Of a stretch of 64,000 nt of DNA, positions 12,021-25,126 are shown one piece after another. The translations under genes and the position numbers were made by a program. The first letter of the stretch is position 1. Every line of letters begins with the position of its first letter. The stretch covers positions 1 to 64,000 of the forward strand of contig JAGQDJ010000238.1 in the NCBI GenBank assembly GCA_022885665.1, given 5' to 3'. Origin of the DNA: Triops longicaudatus. Its lineage: Eukaryota; Arthropoda; Branchiopoda; Notostraca; Triopsidae. The notes under the pieces were generated by a model. The model saw nothing but the letters and a program-made list of their open reading frames with translations, ran no database searches and was not told where the DNA came from.

Positions 12021-13493
12021 TGTCTGAAAAAATGTATTTTGTTCATTTTTCGTGCAGTAACACAACGCTCGTGTAGTATAAGTAAAAAAAAGCATACGTG
12101 TGAACGCACGATAACACGAAGGACACGTTCAAAACCGAGTACATAGAAAAAAAAAGAAACCATAGGGAACTCTTCACATACAACGAGGCATTTCGTCAGC
12201 GAAAAATGTCCAGCGTGTCAAGGGAAGCTAACGGGAACTACGCTGAACTACTGGAGTATAATTGGTTTCCTACTATAAATTCACTGTGAAATTTTTTTGA
12301 ACTCAAACACATACCTTGCTTAGCACCAACAACGCTGCCTTTTAACATTTTAACGTTTCTAATAATAACTCTTCATAAATAAACAACACAAAAAAATAAA
12401 TATATAACAATGTAAGGATAATAGCTTTTTTGTTGCTCTTATGGCACACGAGGTACATCAGAACTTGTTGCGTTTGACGTACAAAAGCAGCAATGGCCAT
12501 GTGGTAGTCCTGTTAGTTAGTACCAAAAACTATCGCTAGGTGCCATACAGTCTCAATTCGAAGCTTTTATCTTTGCTTCGTGTTACAATAAACCCATGCA
12601 ATTTATTTAATAGTAACCAAACACTACATAATATGTGACAAAGACTGTCTTTTCACTCAAGTTCCTTCTCATGATTTTTACAATTTCCCTCGCTGTCGTT
12701 GTCAATATAGCTCAACAGAAAATTACCCAGAGAAACAGCGTAACAAGAAAAGTGCATAACCTGTGTCAATATCAAGCTTCTAAAGCACACTTTGGAAAAT
12801 AACCAAGATTTGGCATAAGGTTAGTAACATTGAGGGAACTCTGTTCCAGCAATTCTTAGAGCAACAGAACTCGGACGAAAAATTTAAATTGACAAGAAAT
12901 AAGCAAAAAAGCAACTGAAAATAATACAGATGTTGCAGTGCAGATCTCGAGAAGCACTTTTCGCAGTCACTGTGGAACTTGGAACTGGTGGAAAACTTGG
13001 AATATTTACAAACAAAACGCAAAATAAGAATCGTAGTGAAGAGATGGGTTCGCTGCACGAATTTTGATGCAGGTAATTCTTCAGACAAAGAAGAGAGGAA
13101 ATTGCTAAGAGTAGGCTATAGGTAGAATGAGTCGTTACAGTTAGAGCTTTCAAAAGTAACCCTCTGGATCGAAGTTGAGCAGTCCCTCAACTTTGACTGC
13201 ACATGGCTTGTAAAGGGGTGAAAAAAGAGGGCACTTTCTTGAATATTGTACTTCACGATATGTAGAGCATAACAAAAAAGTCTCATCTGATACGGCAGCT
13301 TGTGTCCCGAGATCTGGTGATTGACGGCATTAGGCTACTAGGCGGCATTTAGGTAATTTACTCCATAGACGTAATGTAGAAATTTCAGGAATTCCTTCCT
13401 CGTGAAACCTACTGTTAACTCTCCGTGCGATTTTTCTGCATCGCCTTGGAAAACTCAACCTTCAAGACTTTGGACTGCGTGACAATCAACAAC
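12021..13493. other. No gene recognised
   Basis: AT-rich intergenic sequence. Minus-strand frames around 12780-13153 are Phe/Leu/Ser-rich with no recognisable family, and two of them overlap in different frames, which suggests non-coding DNA. No mobile-element termini were found. Confidence 0.45.
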
Positions 13494-13860
13494 TTACGTG
13501 CCGCTATGGCGGTACTTCGTTAATATCGTCTTGTAAAAGATCGTCTCTGCATTCTGTCCTATCGGGAGGACAGGAAACGCTGGAAAGATTCTGGTGAGTT
13601 GACGACGGCACCGCGCGTCAACCTAACATCCACTTCAAAGTGAACACCGGATGCAAAGCTGCATTTGACTATTGCCACACTTCTTCTTCCTGCGTACAGG
13701 AGTTCGAAAGACAGAGGGCACCTCCAAGGGCTTTTAAGTAACTTGTTTGTCTATATTGCGAACGGGAAATGTATGTGTGTGGCTTGTTGTTGATCCAAGC
13801 GCCATCTTCGGTAACAGAGGATGTTTATCCAGGCGTGTCGAGCTGGCCGGCCACCTTCGG
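13494..13860. repeat. Dispersed direct repeat, copy 2
   Basis: Same-orientation copy of 1-480, without the duplicated block found there. In this copy the frame from about 13515 to 13590 is open and meets a canonical donor (ttctg followed by gtgagt). The Cys-rich frame ending AFK-stop at about 13737 is also kept. These marks suggest two exons of an unrecognised gene, or an element carrying them. Confidence 0.65.
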
Positions 13861-14689
13861 GACACTTAACACTAAAGGTAGTTCGGATACATTTATTTTC
13901 AACTCGCACACTATTATTCCCCGACTGTCGATAGATTAACCGACGTTTCATGGAAATAGCACCTTCAGTGGAAAAAGCGTAAGGTGTACTTATTGGTTAT
14001 CACCAATATTCGGCATAAGGCTATTACTCTTCATAATAGAGAAGCGTCAGCGAAATGCATCTTCTTCCGCTTGGTGGCGTGCCATGTGCTAATAAACGCC
14101 ATGAAAACGGTTTCTCTGGTTTACTTATGAACTTAAACTTTTTGAAATGAAATTAAAAACCGATGAATAGAGATGGCTATTACATGAAAACCTCACGGTT
14201 TACTTATTTATTTAAAAAAGGCGTTATTTAACTTTCGGTGACATGACAAAAACCATATTTTCTCGTTCTCTTTTCAATAATAATGGAATTATGAGAGTGG
14301 GACACACGTCTTCAAACGTCTTTTAACATGTATTTTTCGTGTCTTATAAACGTCTTGCGACATGTGGACATCCAGTAGTCACCTTTTTTATGCATTTTGT
14401 GATGCTTGGGTATTAAGGACAATGATTAATTTGAAGGTTTTATCGACATCATAAAGCTCACTCAATATTTCGTAATAATTATGGCATGCAAGCTTTTTCT
14501 TACAATAAAAACGCGCCGAATTGATTTTATTTTCACAAGAAGCTGTATGGCAGTTCTCTAGCAATAGAAGTAGTCTACATATTTCCTTACGCTGGAAATG
14601 CCAATTTCAAAAGCTATAATGTAAGTTAGCATTTAAGTTATTTTACGACACTTATTTGTAAGCGCAAAGACGAAGTTGATTAGTTTCAA
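13861..14689. other. No gene recognised
   Basis: AT-rich sequence with stop codons in all frames. Homology with the 5' flanks of the other PAN-like copies begins only at about 14690. Confidence 0.45.
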
Positions 14690-15475
14690 TTTACGTGCAG
14701 GAGCAAAATTCATTTACATATGAGAGGTATTTACAACGTGAGTCACGCCATGTTATCGTGCACGTTTGCTATTTTCTTGTTAACAGCAAACGAGCATTGT
14801 GTTACTGTAAGAAAAATCAACGACATAAAATGTTTAAGACAAAGAATAGCGCTTGGTTATTAACAGTAATTCATCCGCTTCAGGCTGCCTTACCCACATG
14901 TACCCTTGTTTACCGTGAAAATACTGCCAAAAAAACGTGAGGAAACTTTCTGGAAACTGCTTGAATACGGAACATTCGAAAAACTGGTTAACCGTGCGTT
15001 CACTGTAGTCCAAGAATGCCGCCTGTTAACGTTACGAAAACCTGACGTTAACAATACAGAACCACTGTTCCCTGGGTGTTAACGAACGATCCTGAAGCTG
15101 TAGAACCACACCTTTTTTCCGTATGGGCCTTAGAGGTCACCTGTTATTGAAAATCGAACGAAGTTTTAGTCAGAGAAATGGCGAAACAGTAGACAAAGAC
15201 TCATTGTCCCACCCTTTCACAAACGACGTTTCGAGCATTGTATTTTGTGACTAAAGGGTTTTTCTTCATTTGCGATTTTGAAATTGTTTTGTTATTAACA
15301 CATTAGGGTGCCAATATTGACCGAGGAGAAGGCGAAAGTCACAAAGCTAGAATCAAAAGGCACATTTCCACAGTGACTGTCGAACGAACTCCGCGCTCTC
15401 TTCGTCTTCTATTTTGTGAAATAACTGTGGAGCTTTGGAAGAGGAAACTAACAAGAAAAGTATTCAGTTCGCAAA

Positions 15476-16828
15476 ATGATCATGATTTTTGCCGTGTTAC
15501 TTCTTATTCCATCCATTGCCAGCTCGGTATCTGGACAATTGAATAATTTCTTTTTCGTGACTCACAGTTCGTACGCAACGTCCACCTTGAATTCTACAAT
15601 TTCGGCTTCCACTAAAATTTCCGGTATTTTTTTTTCAAAAGGAAAATTGCCGTCCATTTTTGGAAATATATTAATTAGTTAATTAAACACATTAATTGTG
15701 TAAATAATTTTGGCAAATGCAGGGTGTATGGCTACCGTTACAGAACAGTGCCGCAGAAATTGCGCTTTACATCCGTCTTGTCAAGCATTCGACGTCAAGC
15801 TCATTGAAGGCACGGTAGATCTCGGTTCTTTCACCTGCAATTTTTTCGAACTCAACGCCTGCAACTGGGCAACTACTGGCCTGACGAGCACTCCTCTTAC
15901 GCCCACTCACCNATTCGACGTCAAGCTCATTGAAGGCACGGTAGATCTCGGTTCTTTCACCTGCAATTTTTTCGAACTCAACGCCTGCAACTGGGCAACT
16001 ACTGGCCTGACGAGCACTCCTCTTACGCCCACTCACCGACTGTGGGAGAAACTCGTCAGCCAGGTTGCCGTGAAACCCAAAGCTTGCAGCCAATACTACG
16101 GTGTTATTTACAAAGGAAATTGTGAAGCGTACCGAGGATTGCCCGGTTTTACAGGCCTAGATTGCGACATCGCTCCAAGGTCATGCTCAGATTTCCAGTA
16201 CAGCGGTATGACTTTATCTGCGTTTTTGGAATAGAAAATATTTTAAATTTGTCTTTTTTTAACATTGCCGGTGTAAGGTTGGGCTTCACCGTTAATTTGG
16301 CCATGGGGGTTCAAAGGCCTGTCGCTCCGCGCCAATTATTACTTAAAATACATGCGTATCTTCGTGAATGACCGCAATACTAACGGGTACAACACTGTAG
16401 GAACAATCAATTTCAGTGGCTTTGAGTATTTGAACAGCTATAATAAGGCATGTGTAGACGCCACGCTAGCTCTAACTGATCGGGCCACTATTTCTCATTT
16501 GGTTTCCATAGTTCCGCGCAAAGAACTTATCGCACGTGAAAATCTTATATCCACTGATTTTGTTTACCACATTTTCAGTGGTGTAGAAATCAGCTCTTTC
16601 GGCGAGCTGTCGCTGAATTCTACTCAAGACCCTGTTCCCACAGGCTTCCCCATTCCCCTAACCAAAGCCCCCTTCGTCCACCCAACAGTCAACAGCAGCT
16701 GCGCAGCCTTTTTGCAGTTTGAAAGCAATGTTTCAGTTTGTTCGCAACGAACTCATCTTTTCAATTTTGGTTCGCACAAGTGGAACGGGATTTTGGGCCA
16801 AAACCAACTTTCGATCTTTATCGGCTAA
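15476..16828 (+). CDS. Secreted PAN/apple-like protein, copy 2
   Basis: Exons 15476-15623, 15723-16205 and 16278-16828. The middle exon contains a false 126-nt in-frame insertion (see 15787-16037). Without it the exon is 357 nt, as in copies 1 and 3. The product would be about 351 residues: signal peptide (start at the first of two close ATGs), PAN-like module with CRRNCALHPSCQAFD, and the family C-terminal domain. The copy differs at several cysteines. It reads NY, DR and NS where copies 1 and 3 have NC, DC and NC, and it gains a Cys in GCMATV. Intron 2 uses donor gtatga and is 72 nt. The ORF is otherwise intact. Altered disulfides imply divergence in structure or early decay. Confidence 0.75.
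15787..16037. other. Probable assembly artefact: duplicated contig end around a single N
   Basis: Bases 15787-15911 and 15913-16037 are identical 125-bp blocks separated by an N at 15912. The other PAN-like copies hold the block once. The extra 126 nt keep the frame, so an automatic gene model would show a spurious 42-residue repeat. Confidence 0.92.
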
Positions 16829-18800
16829 TTTTGTCTGTAAATAACGACATTCTGTTTATCGCCGTTACTAAGCTTAATGACCAGTTTTTTCCGTTTGGCA
16901 AATTAAATTACGCTGCGTTTGAATCCCCGATAATTCTTTAAAATGACCATTTCAATACCACTTTTGTCTTCGGAAAACGAGCAGAATAATTTGTAACGAA
17001 GAAACGCTGAACAGCAAATATCGTCTGCACAGTAAAAAAAATGGTGCACTTCTCAGAGAATTATCAATTTACAATGTATATTCAACTCATCTTACAATTT
17101 TTCACATTAAATACACTGCTCTGTGAATTACTAGATAATTCTAAAGTCTGCAAGCCTCGGGCTTCATGGCGTCTTCGAAGAATGTGCTAGAAGGCGTTTA
17201 ACACACGTGACCACGTGTTAGATCCTGAGCGGTCGCTAGTGTTCTACTTAGTCGGAAAATGAGTAAACAGGCAGTTAATTTAATTAAAAATCTAGGACAG
17301 GTGCTTAAGAAAGGCTGGTGTCTATTTTCTACATTAAACAAACAGTAAACATTTGTTCAGTTGCAACCTTCAAACATTTTTTCCCTTTAGTATAGGCTAC
17401 ATGACTTGTAGGATAGGCGACTTTTGGGCAGGCATTTTTAGAATAAGCGTTTCTGACCTCTTGCCGAATATATTCGAACATAAAACATTTACTGAAGCTA
17501 AATTGTATTAAGCTACGAACTGCGATAAACAGGTGACAGTATCAGGTTGTTGCAGCATTTTGATTGATAAATCTTGAGCCACGTCTTTATGCTACGCAAG
17601 CTTAAGTAGACGGCAACTAGGCACCTTACCCTACAATTGGCTTGTTTACACACTATTCCATAACAAATTAAAGTATGACCTTTCCTTGTATACCTCATTA
17701 AACCAATTTACATAATTTTTATCGCTTAATTAGATTGCGAAAAGCGGACTCGATTGTTATTAATTGTTAAGGTAGGGTACTTTTCCATCTTAACTTGAAC
17801 TCGTTATATAATTCAGCAAATCATGAGAATCACGCAAAACAGTACCGTTTTCTCTGAGTATTCAACGCTTAAGCAATCCCTGTATAAATTTTTTTATTTT
17901 ATCTTTTTTCTGTAAAATTAGTTGAGTAAAATTTTGAATAATGGAAAAACCATGAAAAAAGATAAAAACGAATGAAATTTTGTAAATAATAAACAAATAA
18001 ATTAAAAATTATAATAAATCCAATTAAAATGCAAATTATATATAAAATAGACTAGCGGCTACATGAAAAAAGGGGTTGCCAAACGTTTCAGTTCACGCGG
18101 CCTTTGGCGTCGCAAGATCCGTTCCGCTGCGCCCTGAACTTACCATCATTTGAAGCTTTGATCCACGTCGCGGCTCCCCAGAAAGTCCTTCAAGGGACAA
18201 GTCTTGGGAACATTGATCTACGATACACACGAAGTACTATGTTGCTTGACATGTAAACGAAAAATCTTAAAGCTGGATGATCATGTTAACAGCAAACTAC
18301 AAAAGAATCAAAATCTCCACTCACTTGGAAAACAGAAGGTATTTTTTGCACAATTCATATGTATTTACCACGTTAAAATTGACTGAAATAGCTTCCTGTT
18401 ACAACCAGAGCAGTGTACATTGACGCAAAGACTACTTAGGCTGAAATTACAAGTTGTTACTTAGTAGCTAACGGTGGGAGGGAGTTTTGGATACTATTCG
18501 TTATGGTATTCAGCAAAGGGAATTTAGCTTTTCTGCTCAGCGGCTAAGTGCTTTCTTTTTCTCCGTGGAATTGATGATGCCCATAGACATAATGGAAAAG
18601 TTGAAGGATTGTCTGTTTAAAAACCACAACATTTTCACAGGCAATATAATTTTTCCTAGAAAAGCTCTTTACACAGAACGATTTTTTTCCTTCGACGCAT
18701 GATTAATTACAGCACTCTTACGCCTATAGGCAGTGATTAATTAAGAAAAATTACTAGTTATCGAATGTATTAAAGAAATTCTGTACATTCAACAGTTTAT
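16829..18800. repeat. 3' flank of PAN-like unit (paralogous to 38629-40500)
   Basis: This non-coding stretch matches the region downstream of PAN-like copy 3 almost throughout, and partly that of copy 4 (61703-62120). A sub-block (17270-17530) also recurs at 39060-39330, inverted at about 46700-46970, and direct at about 47240-47510. Near 18070 a motif ggggttgccaaacgtttcag resembles a hAT terminus (39885 has ggggttcccaaacg), but no matching end was found. Confidence 0.7.
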
Positions 18801-19014
18801 TCTGGCAAAGATCCAAAGAAGTGTAGGCCGTATATTTAGCTGAGTGGTCGGGACGATCATCTCCCAGTACAACTTCTGCGTTCTCAGGTTTCAGCCTGAA
18901 TAGCAGATCCTGCTGTTCTTCACTCCAAACCTCATCAACGGCTTCAAAAAGGAGTATCCAGTTGGTGCCGATTACATGTCAGTATTGTAATACCACACAA
19001 GTCAATTGATTGCA

Positions 19015-21184
19015 TCATGCGGATAACCTTCGCTGACTGACCAGAAGAAAGAAAAAAAAATATATCCGTGAAAATATGTCAGTCTTGCTCTCTGGCAGCT
19101 TACTGTCAAGGAATTCTGTCACTAAGCAGCAAAGCATGAAGCAAAGTAAAGGACACTTGGCCAGGTCGCGGTAAGGTTCCGTAAGGTTCCCATTTAGTAA
19201 CTTCCGTATAAACGCTTCAAGCTTCTTAGTACTCAGCCGTTTTGCTTCACTTAAAATCCCTTTCTTTGCAGTGACGTTCTTAAAGCCATCTTTCGTAATG
19301 GAGAGTGAATTGACTGCATCTTTGGTCACGTATCCAGCCTTTATGAAAAATTTTCCCACAGCTAGTTCTACGTCTCGCTTCTGGAAACCTTCCAGTTTGG
19401 CGCAGAGGGCGCGGCTTTTTAAGTCGTCGGTCACGTATCCAAAACGGGAAGTGAGCACCAGGTGGCACTGGCTCCATCATTCCTTCACCATTATTTTCCT
19501 GACGGATTCCTTTGTGTTCTCATTTGCTTCGTCGTACGCATCCAATAGTATAAGCACTTGCTCGTCTGATTCACTTTCAAACAGCTTTGATTTTGGCGCC
19601 AAATCGATTTTGTTTTAACAGAGCTACTAAATAGGGTTTTCCAAGTTTCCCAGTTTAAGAAATTCTAAGGCACCGTCATACGGATCCTTTTACTCGCGAA
19701 TAATAGAGGAAAAGGTTTAAATTGCGACTGTTGTCTGAACTCCGTCAAACGCATTTTTAGCTCTATTACATATTGTTATCTTACCCCGGCTGGGGATATT
19801 GTTCTGGTAATAACTCTAAATGTTTCTGGAAAGTTATTTGTTTGCGCTTTTTTTTGCAGTCAAAAGTACAACATACATCTATGCTTCGTTGTAAATACTT
19901 TTAATTGCACGTTTCAGTTTTTTATTCCGTTTTGGGAATTCAGTAATAATATCGTCTTCCCCAAGTAGTCGGAGTTTAGGCCACATTTTCAAAATGTCGA
20001 TTATGAAGAGATTTGGAAAACTTGCATTAAATAAAGTTTGCGACGACTTTCGTAGTTATTTCTATGCAGCTAATATAGGTAATACGCTTGATTATCTATT
20101 GCACAGGAATTCGTTGCCAATTCTAAGACCGTTTTTTCGAAAAAATAAAAATGGTGGTTCAAATTTACACCACTTCCACTACAGAAAATATTTCAGGTTT
20201 TTGTAACACAGTCTTTGGTTATATTTACTCACCGTTTCGTGAGTAAAGTACTTAGCAATAACTTAAGCTTAACAATAACTGATCTACGGACAAACAGTTA
20301 CTCAACGGCGCATCATTCTGTTAAATCTTGCAACAACTGTGTAACCCTGGTTTTAATTTTTTTTAAAAGTAAAACATTGAAAATTATGCAAACGGGTGTT
20401 GCAAGAGACTTTTCTCAACTCACCATTGCAAAGCAAATTTAAAAGTGGAGTCATCTCACCAAAAAAAAATATTCCAAGGTAAGAATTTGAGTATTCATTC
20501 AGTGAAAATGAGTCAGTTTTGCATTTCCCTTTCCGGCACATAATTTTAACTTCTTAAAAAAGCGGTTAGATATAACTCAAGCTTGTAAGTTTACTATTGC
20601 GATTTTTATTTGCAGTGTTACCAAGTATCAAAATAAGTGGTAAACATTGCATTTCTTTCGAAGTAGAAAGTAGCAATATCGGAGTTCTGTAAACAATAAC
20701 TTTCTAGTCGCCTAACCAGTCTGTGTATACCAGTGATTTAACAGCTTACAAAATAAAAATATTCTCAGTTGTACAGCACTTACCTCTTTTCTGACTTCCA
20801 CTAACTTTACCAACAAAACCAAATGAAATCGACTTAGGTGGTTGCCCGACGAAAGTTTCGTCCAATCCGAGGTCAGTTTCAGCATCAAAGTCGACTTGCC
20901 GTATCCCGGATTTCCCTCAATAAGATACCGATAACCGCTGCCGTGAAAAACGTTCCTGGCAGTAATTTGTGAGTTTAGCGCAATTCTTTTCCGCGCTTCG
21001 TGAAGCAATCTTTTACTTCAAGGCGGTTGATCAGCTCCTCATGAGGAAAACTCCCTCCTGACTGATGAGCATCGCCCACAACTAGTGGCACGTAGATTTC
21101 GTGAACGCTCCAGTTGAACTGGGTACTCCGCAAATTCGTTACAGGAGCACTACAGGCAAATCGGTGCAAAAGGGAAGCTTTCAA
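19015..21184 (-). pseudogene. Caspase-NACHT-LRR subfamily 2, NACHT relic a
   Basis: Read downward, a pre-NACHT segment (FNWSVHEIYVPLV, about 21110) is followed by a P-loop segment with GNPGYGKST (about 20890) and a good donor (gag then gtaagtgc, about 20785). A second block (about 19607-19015) has the Walker B run LILLDAYDEAN, then TSRFGYVTD and CPLLCFMLCC. Order and spacing match the functional genes at 25 and 48 kb. Breaks: a TGA stop between the Walker B strand and TSRFGYV, a frame change near 21000, an apparent deletion of about 48 nt in the pre-NACHT part, and loss of homology after LPESKTDIF. No LRR or caspase part was found. It is convergent with PAN-like copy 2. Confidence 0.8.
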
Positions 21185-22860
21185 ACATTCCCTTACGTAA
21201 GCCTGCCCGGAAACTCAAATCTCACCCATGGGGCAGTTTGAGCTACACAGGAGAATAAGCGATGAAAGGAAATCGGATTTAGTTCTCATTCTATGCAGCT
21301 GCCAACAGCGGCTGTCGGAGAGAAACTGTTTTTCATAATTATGTCCATCTTGTTCGCCATTCACTTTCTGCTTGATTGTTAGCATTAAAGTTTCAGTTAC
21401 TTTTTGAGTTATTTGAACTAAATGCAATATGTGGAAAAACTAAGTATGTGAAGTATTTACTTAACATCCAGAATAAAGAAATCAGAGCTTCCAATAGAAT
21501 ACTTTTTCTTCACCCAGAAGATGTGTATGAATTGCTCAAATACTGAATATGCGAAATAAAGGATGGAAGTACTGAAACTGTCCTGCCGTATCCTAGATTT
21601 CCCAAAAGTTAAACTTCGACGTGATTAAGGCAGTTTCTCTATTCGCTTGAGGTCGAAAGTTGCTTGTGGAATGGAAGGAGTTGATAAAGCGAGAGAATAT
21701 CATGCAACGTGGAAAAGGTTTGCTCAGTACTCATGTGTCATTTCAGGCATAGTCTGCATACCTTTTAAAGCTGATATTAACAGACAGCAACTAGTTTTTG
21801 AAATAGTAATATTAACATTATAGGCTAGTTACTAAAAGATTACACGGAACAAATAAATCAGTATTTACTCTTTTCCATCATATCATACACGGAAGCTTCC
21901 ATGTGCAATATGCATACATATGGCGGGTTCCTTAGGGAGAACTAGTGTGCACTAAGATTTTGAAACAGCATAACCCTGTGTTCGAAAAACTCAGTGCGTT
22001 CCCAAAGGAACTGGTCAACAAACGATGCGAACATTGCACTGTCTTTTAGGCTAGATAACAGAGGAAGTAAGATGGTCTTATCCACTAATTGAAAATCTCA
22101 TTTCCTGAAATTTGGACACTTGTGCCAAGTAGTCAAACGTAAAGATTCCAAGAACTGACCCGACATGCCACGACAGTAAGACAGTCCTATGACCCGTGTG
22201 GACGCAGCATTAGACGTGCGAGTCTTGCTCACTGTACGGAAAAATACTATAGGAAAATATTGCTCGTAAAAGCTACAGGCTAGCCGTGGTCAATGTAGCA
22301 GAGTTATCTTGTTGACGGTAGTCCTTTCTATCCTCTCCCTTGCGTTTGCTTTGCATTCCCAAGATGCGCCGCACTGAATAAATGGCAGCACTTGTCGAGA
22401 GTTACAATGTTTGAATTAGTGTGGACGATTTGGCAAAATCTTCTGCATATTTTTCAAATTTTCTGTCACATGAGCTTTCCGATTAATAAATACCACCGGA
22501 CAGCGAAGAGAAATTCTTGAAATTCAAGAGTTTTTAAGCCCAGCATTTTTTTACATTTGGCCTTTTTGTAATCCTCCCGAGTTCATAGTTAACATTTCGG
22601 GGGGAGGGGGGTCAAACATCCCATTAATCCCCCCCTGTTAATAAGGCCTCGGTTAAACATTTCCGGATTTATTTTTTTTTTCAACTTATTCAATTTTCTA
22701 TTTGACATGTGAAATTTAACATCCCCATGTATGATAAAAGATTCCTTGTCACGCATGGTAGCTAATTTTCCTGAGCCCAATTTAAGAAGTTTCGCGATGT
22801 CGCTGCCAAGAAAAGTACTTAGGTTGACGATATTTTCTTAAATTTGTCATCCCCATTGTA
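21185..22860. other. No gene recognised
   Basis: Short frames only. A G-run and a C-run (22599-22635) resemble the interior of the G/C-rich MITEs at 46-47 kb, but termini and target duplications were not found. Confidence 0.4.
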
Positions 22861-23257
22861 ACGATAAAATAGAACCTGATTAACACAACAAATTACGAGT
22901 TGATAAAACGACGGCAGCTGGACACCTTTATAACAAAAAAGTTCTAATAATAGAACAAAAAAGTAATAATAATATCTAAAGTATTTTCAGGCACATCTTA
23001 TAGAACAAGTTCCTGAAAACGCGGGGTATTTAATAAACATTAATTGTGAAGAAAATCGTCGGCAACCTTTGATGGCCAAAGTCGCAGTAGTCAAAGAAAA
23101 CTTTCAGAATTAATCTAATCAAGAATTGAAAGAAACTCAAATTTTGACCCAATAAAAAGCACTCATTGATACTGAGTAATTAAACAACTACGGATCTTGT
23201 CAAGAGACTAATTAAGCCCTTATCAAGACCAAGCGGTTTGATCAGACCTTGGTGCCA
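22861..23257. repeat. Upstream flank of caspase-NLR unit (paralogous to 47516-47790)
   Basis: The sequence matches the flank upstream of the second caspase-NLR gene, including a block around tgaagaaaatcgtcggcaa. It marks the left part of the segmental duplication. Here it breaks off at about 23258, and homology resumes only at about 24893. Confidence 0.7.
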
Positions 23258-24893
23258 GAGCACGTGGCAATTTGCCAACGCCTCTACATCCGCTCCTCCA
23301 TGGCGCGTTCAGAGTGTCCCTCTCCATAACAAGCTGTCATGATGTGTTGCAATTCCCTGGACGGATCTGGTGTTGGGAGAGTAATTCGTAACGGGGAAAT
23401 TAGAGAAAAGGACAGGTATATTCAGACTGACGAACTCCGGTGATGCTGTTTTACGTAATATGCATTTAATCCACCCAGATGGCTACTTTCACATGAACAT
23501 GTAGACTTACATGTAGAAAGTGTTCCATATTAAGTATGAGAATTCTTTTTTGTTTCGTTACGACATGGATGGTTAAATTGATTTCAAGTTTGCATTTCCT
23601 TCTTTCAATTTGCTTAATCAGTTATTTGAAACATTTGCTAAAGTTCTGTGTCACTGTCAGCAAGAATGAAATTTGCAATTCCATGTTTCATTGTTAGCAA
23701 GAACGAATGTTTGTACCCGCCTAGCCCGCAACGGGAACATCCAGTGTTGCCTAACAATTACTATTTTGGTTCCCCGTGAGCTTCTGTGCAAAGTTAGGCC
23801 AGCACTCACTCTCCGTCCCTTGTAACCGATAGACGTTTGTTTCCCAAGCCAAAATTGCTTTGTTGTACTGCAGCGCCCAATTTAGTAGGCCTGTTGCTTT
23901 CTTTACAAAAACTGAGTGAATCACTTTTTGGTACATTCGCCAGTAGCCCTTCGTATTTCGTTTCGTCCCCTTTATCTTTATTTCCCCCAGCTAGCCGTAC
24001 TTGAGCTGTCCAGAAAGTATGAATGTCGAGGATATGACAAAATGCGCCAGGGTGAACAAAAGCTTAGTGGCAGTCTTGAACTTAATGTTTCATGTTAAAT
24101 GGATTTACTTTACACACCAACGTAAAATTTTTTTGGGAGAGAAAGCTCGCAGAATTATACCATAACAATAAGGAGTGTCATAGAAAATCTGGATCTATTA
24201 TCAAAATGTCAACCAAACAGAACTTTATCCTGTTTCAGTGTACGTTATCCATAGTTTAGCCAAAATATTTTCTGCTTGTTCCTCACTTTGGAATAATGTA
24301 CAAACTAACGCCGTGAAAAATCCACAGCACGAGAGTATATGAATTACGCGCGCTTCGGTTTACCATAGAAGAATAGAAGAACCCAATGAGCTTACTCTTG
24401 GTTACCTTCTGGTAATCCCTGGAGCAGAATGTGCGGCGGTTAGGACCTGAATAACGGTACAACGGGAGACCAGAATTGGAACTCACCGAGCTCTACAGGC
24501 AACTTTACAGCGGGAACCGTGGGCCGTGTCAGCGAACCCGCGTCAGTCTGAACGCGTCGTTGAACAACCACACTTCCAGTTTCAGCGTAGCCAGAATAAC
24601 ATACCCACTTCTTGGTTAGCAACAGTCGCTCAAAAATCTTAAGCGTCGGTTATTGGGCGTGGTTGTTCCACACTTAAACGACACACTGTGCTTTCAACTA
24701 TAAACGCGACAGAACGTGCAAACAGTGAAGACGGCCTTGAAAGTGAGCACAAATGGAGGCTTCTCTTTCCATTAGACGGACGACAGCGTTGTGGGTCTCG
24801 AACAGTTTTCCAGCTTGAAACGTACGTTGCAACTCACTGCAAGTTGTGCGCGTCACAGTGCTTAGACGTCAATGCCAGCCTGAGCTGATACGC
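23258..24893 (-). other. Segment present only in duplication copy A, with possible spliced minus-strand exons
   Basis: About 1.6 kb separates two blocks that are adjacent in the 48 kb copy. On the minus strand a frame from about 24640 (LLTKKWVCYSGYAETGSVVV) runs to VELG and a gtgagt donor. Removing a 40-nt intron joins it in frame to PNRRTFCSRDYQK, which ends at a second donor (gtaacc). A further frame at 23936-23751 (WALQYNKAILAWETNVYRL) could be a later exon. I do not recognise the product. The segment may carry an inserted host-gene fragment, or it may be ancestral and lost from copy B. Confidence 0.35.
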
Positions 24894-25126
24894 AGTTTTG
24901 GGCGAGGCAACATTTACTCGTACAACTCGTTGGTTGAAACTCGGCATTTCCTTAATTAGATTTAAGCTAGGTTGGAATGAATTTAGTTGTGTAGCGATGT
25001 GTTTTAAGAGACAGCACGTCTGGTTTAAATTAGGTCAGGTCAGTTTACTTAGGATGCAAAGTTAACGATGCCTGATCTTTGAGTGTGTGTGTCTTGTGGT
25101 TTGTTTAGTGATCAACTTTCGGGAAG

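Noticed and set aside
15710..16234. Tandem internal repeat in PAN-like copy 2
   Set aside because: The repeat is bracketed by a single N and absent from paralogues; an assembly artefact.
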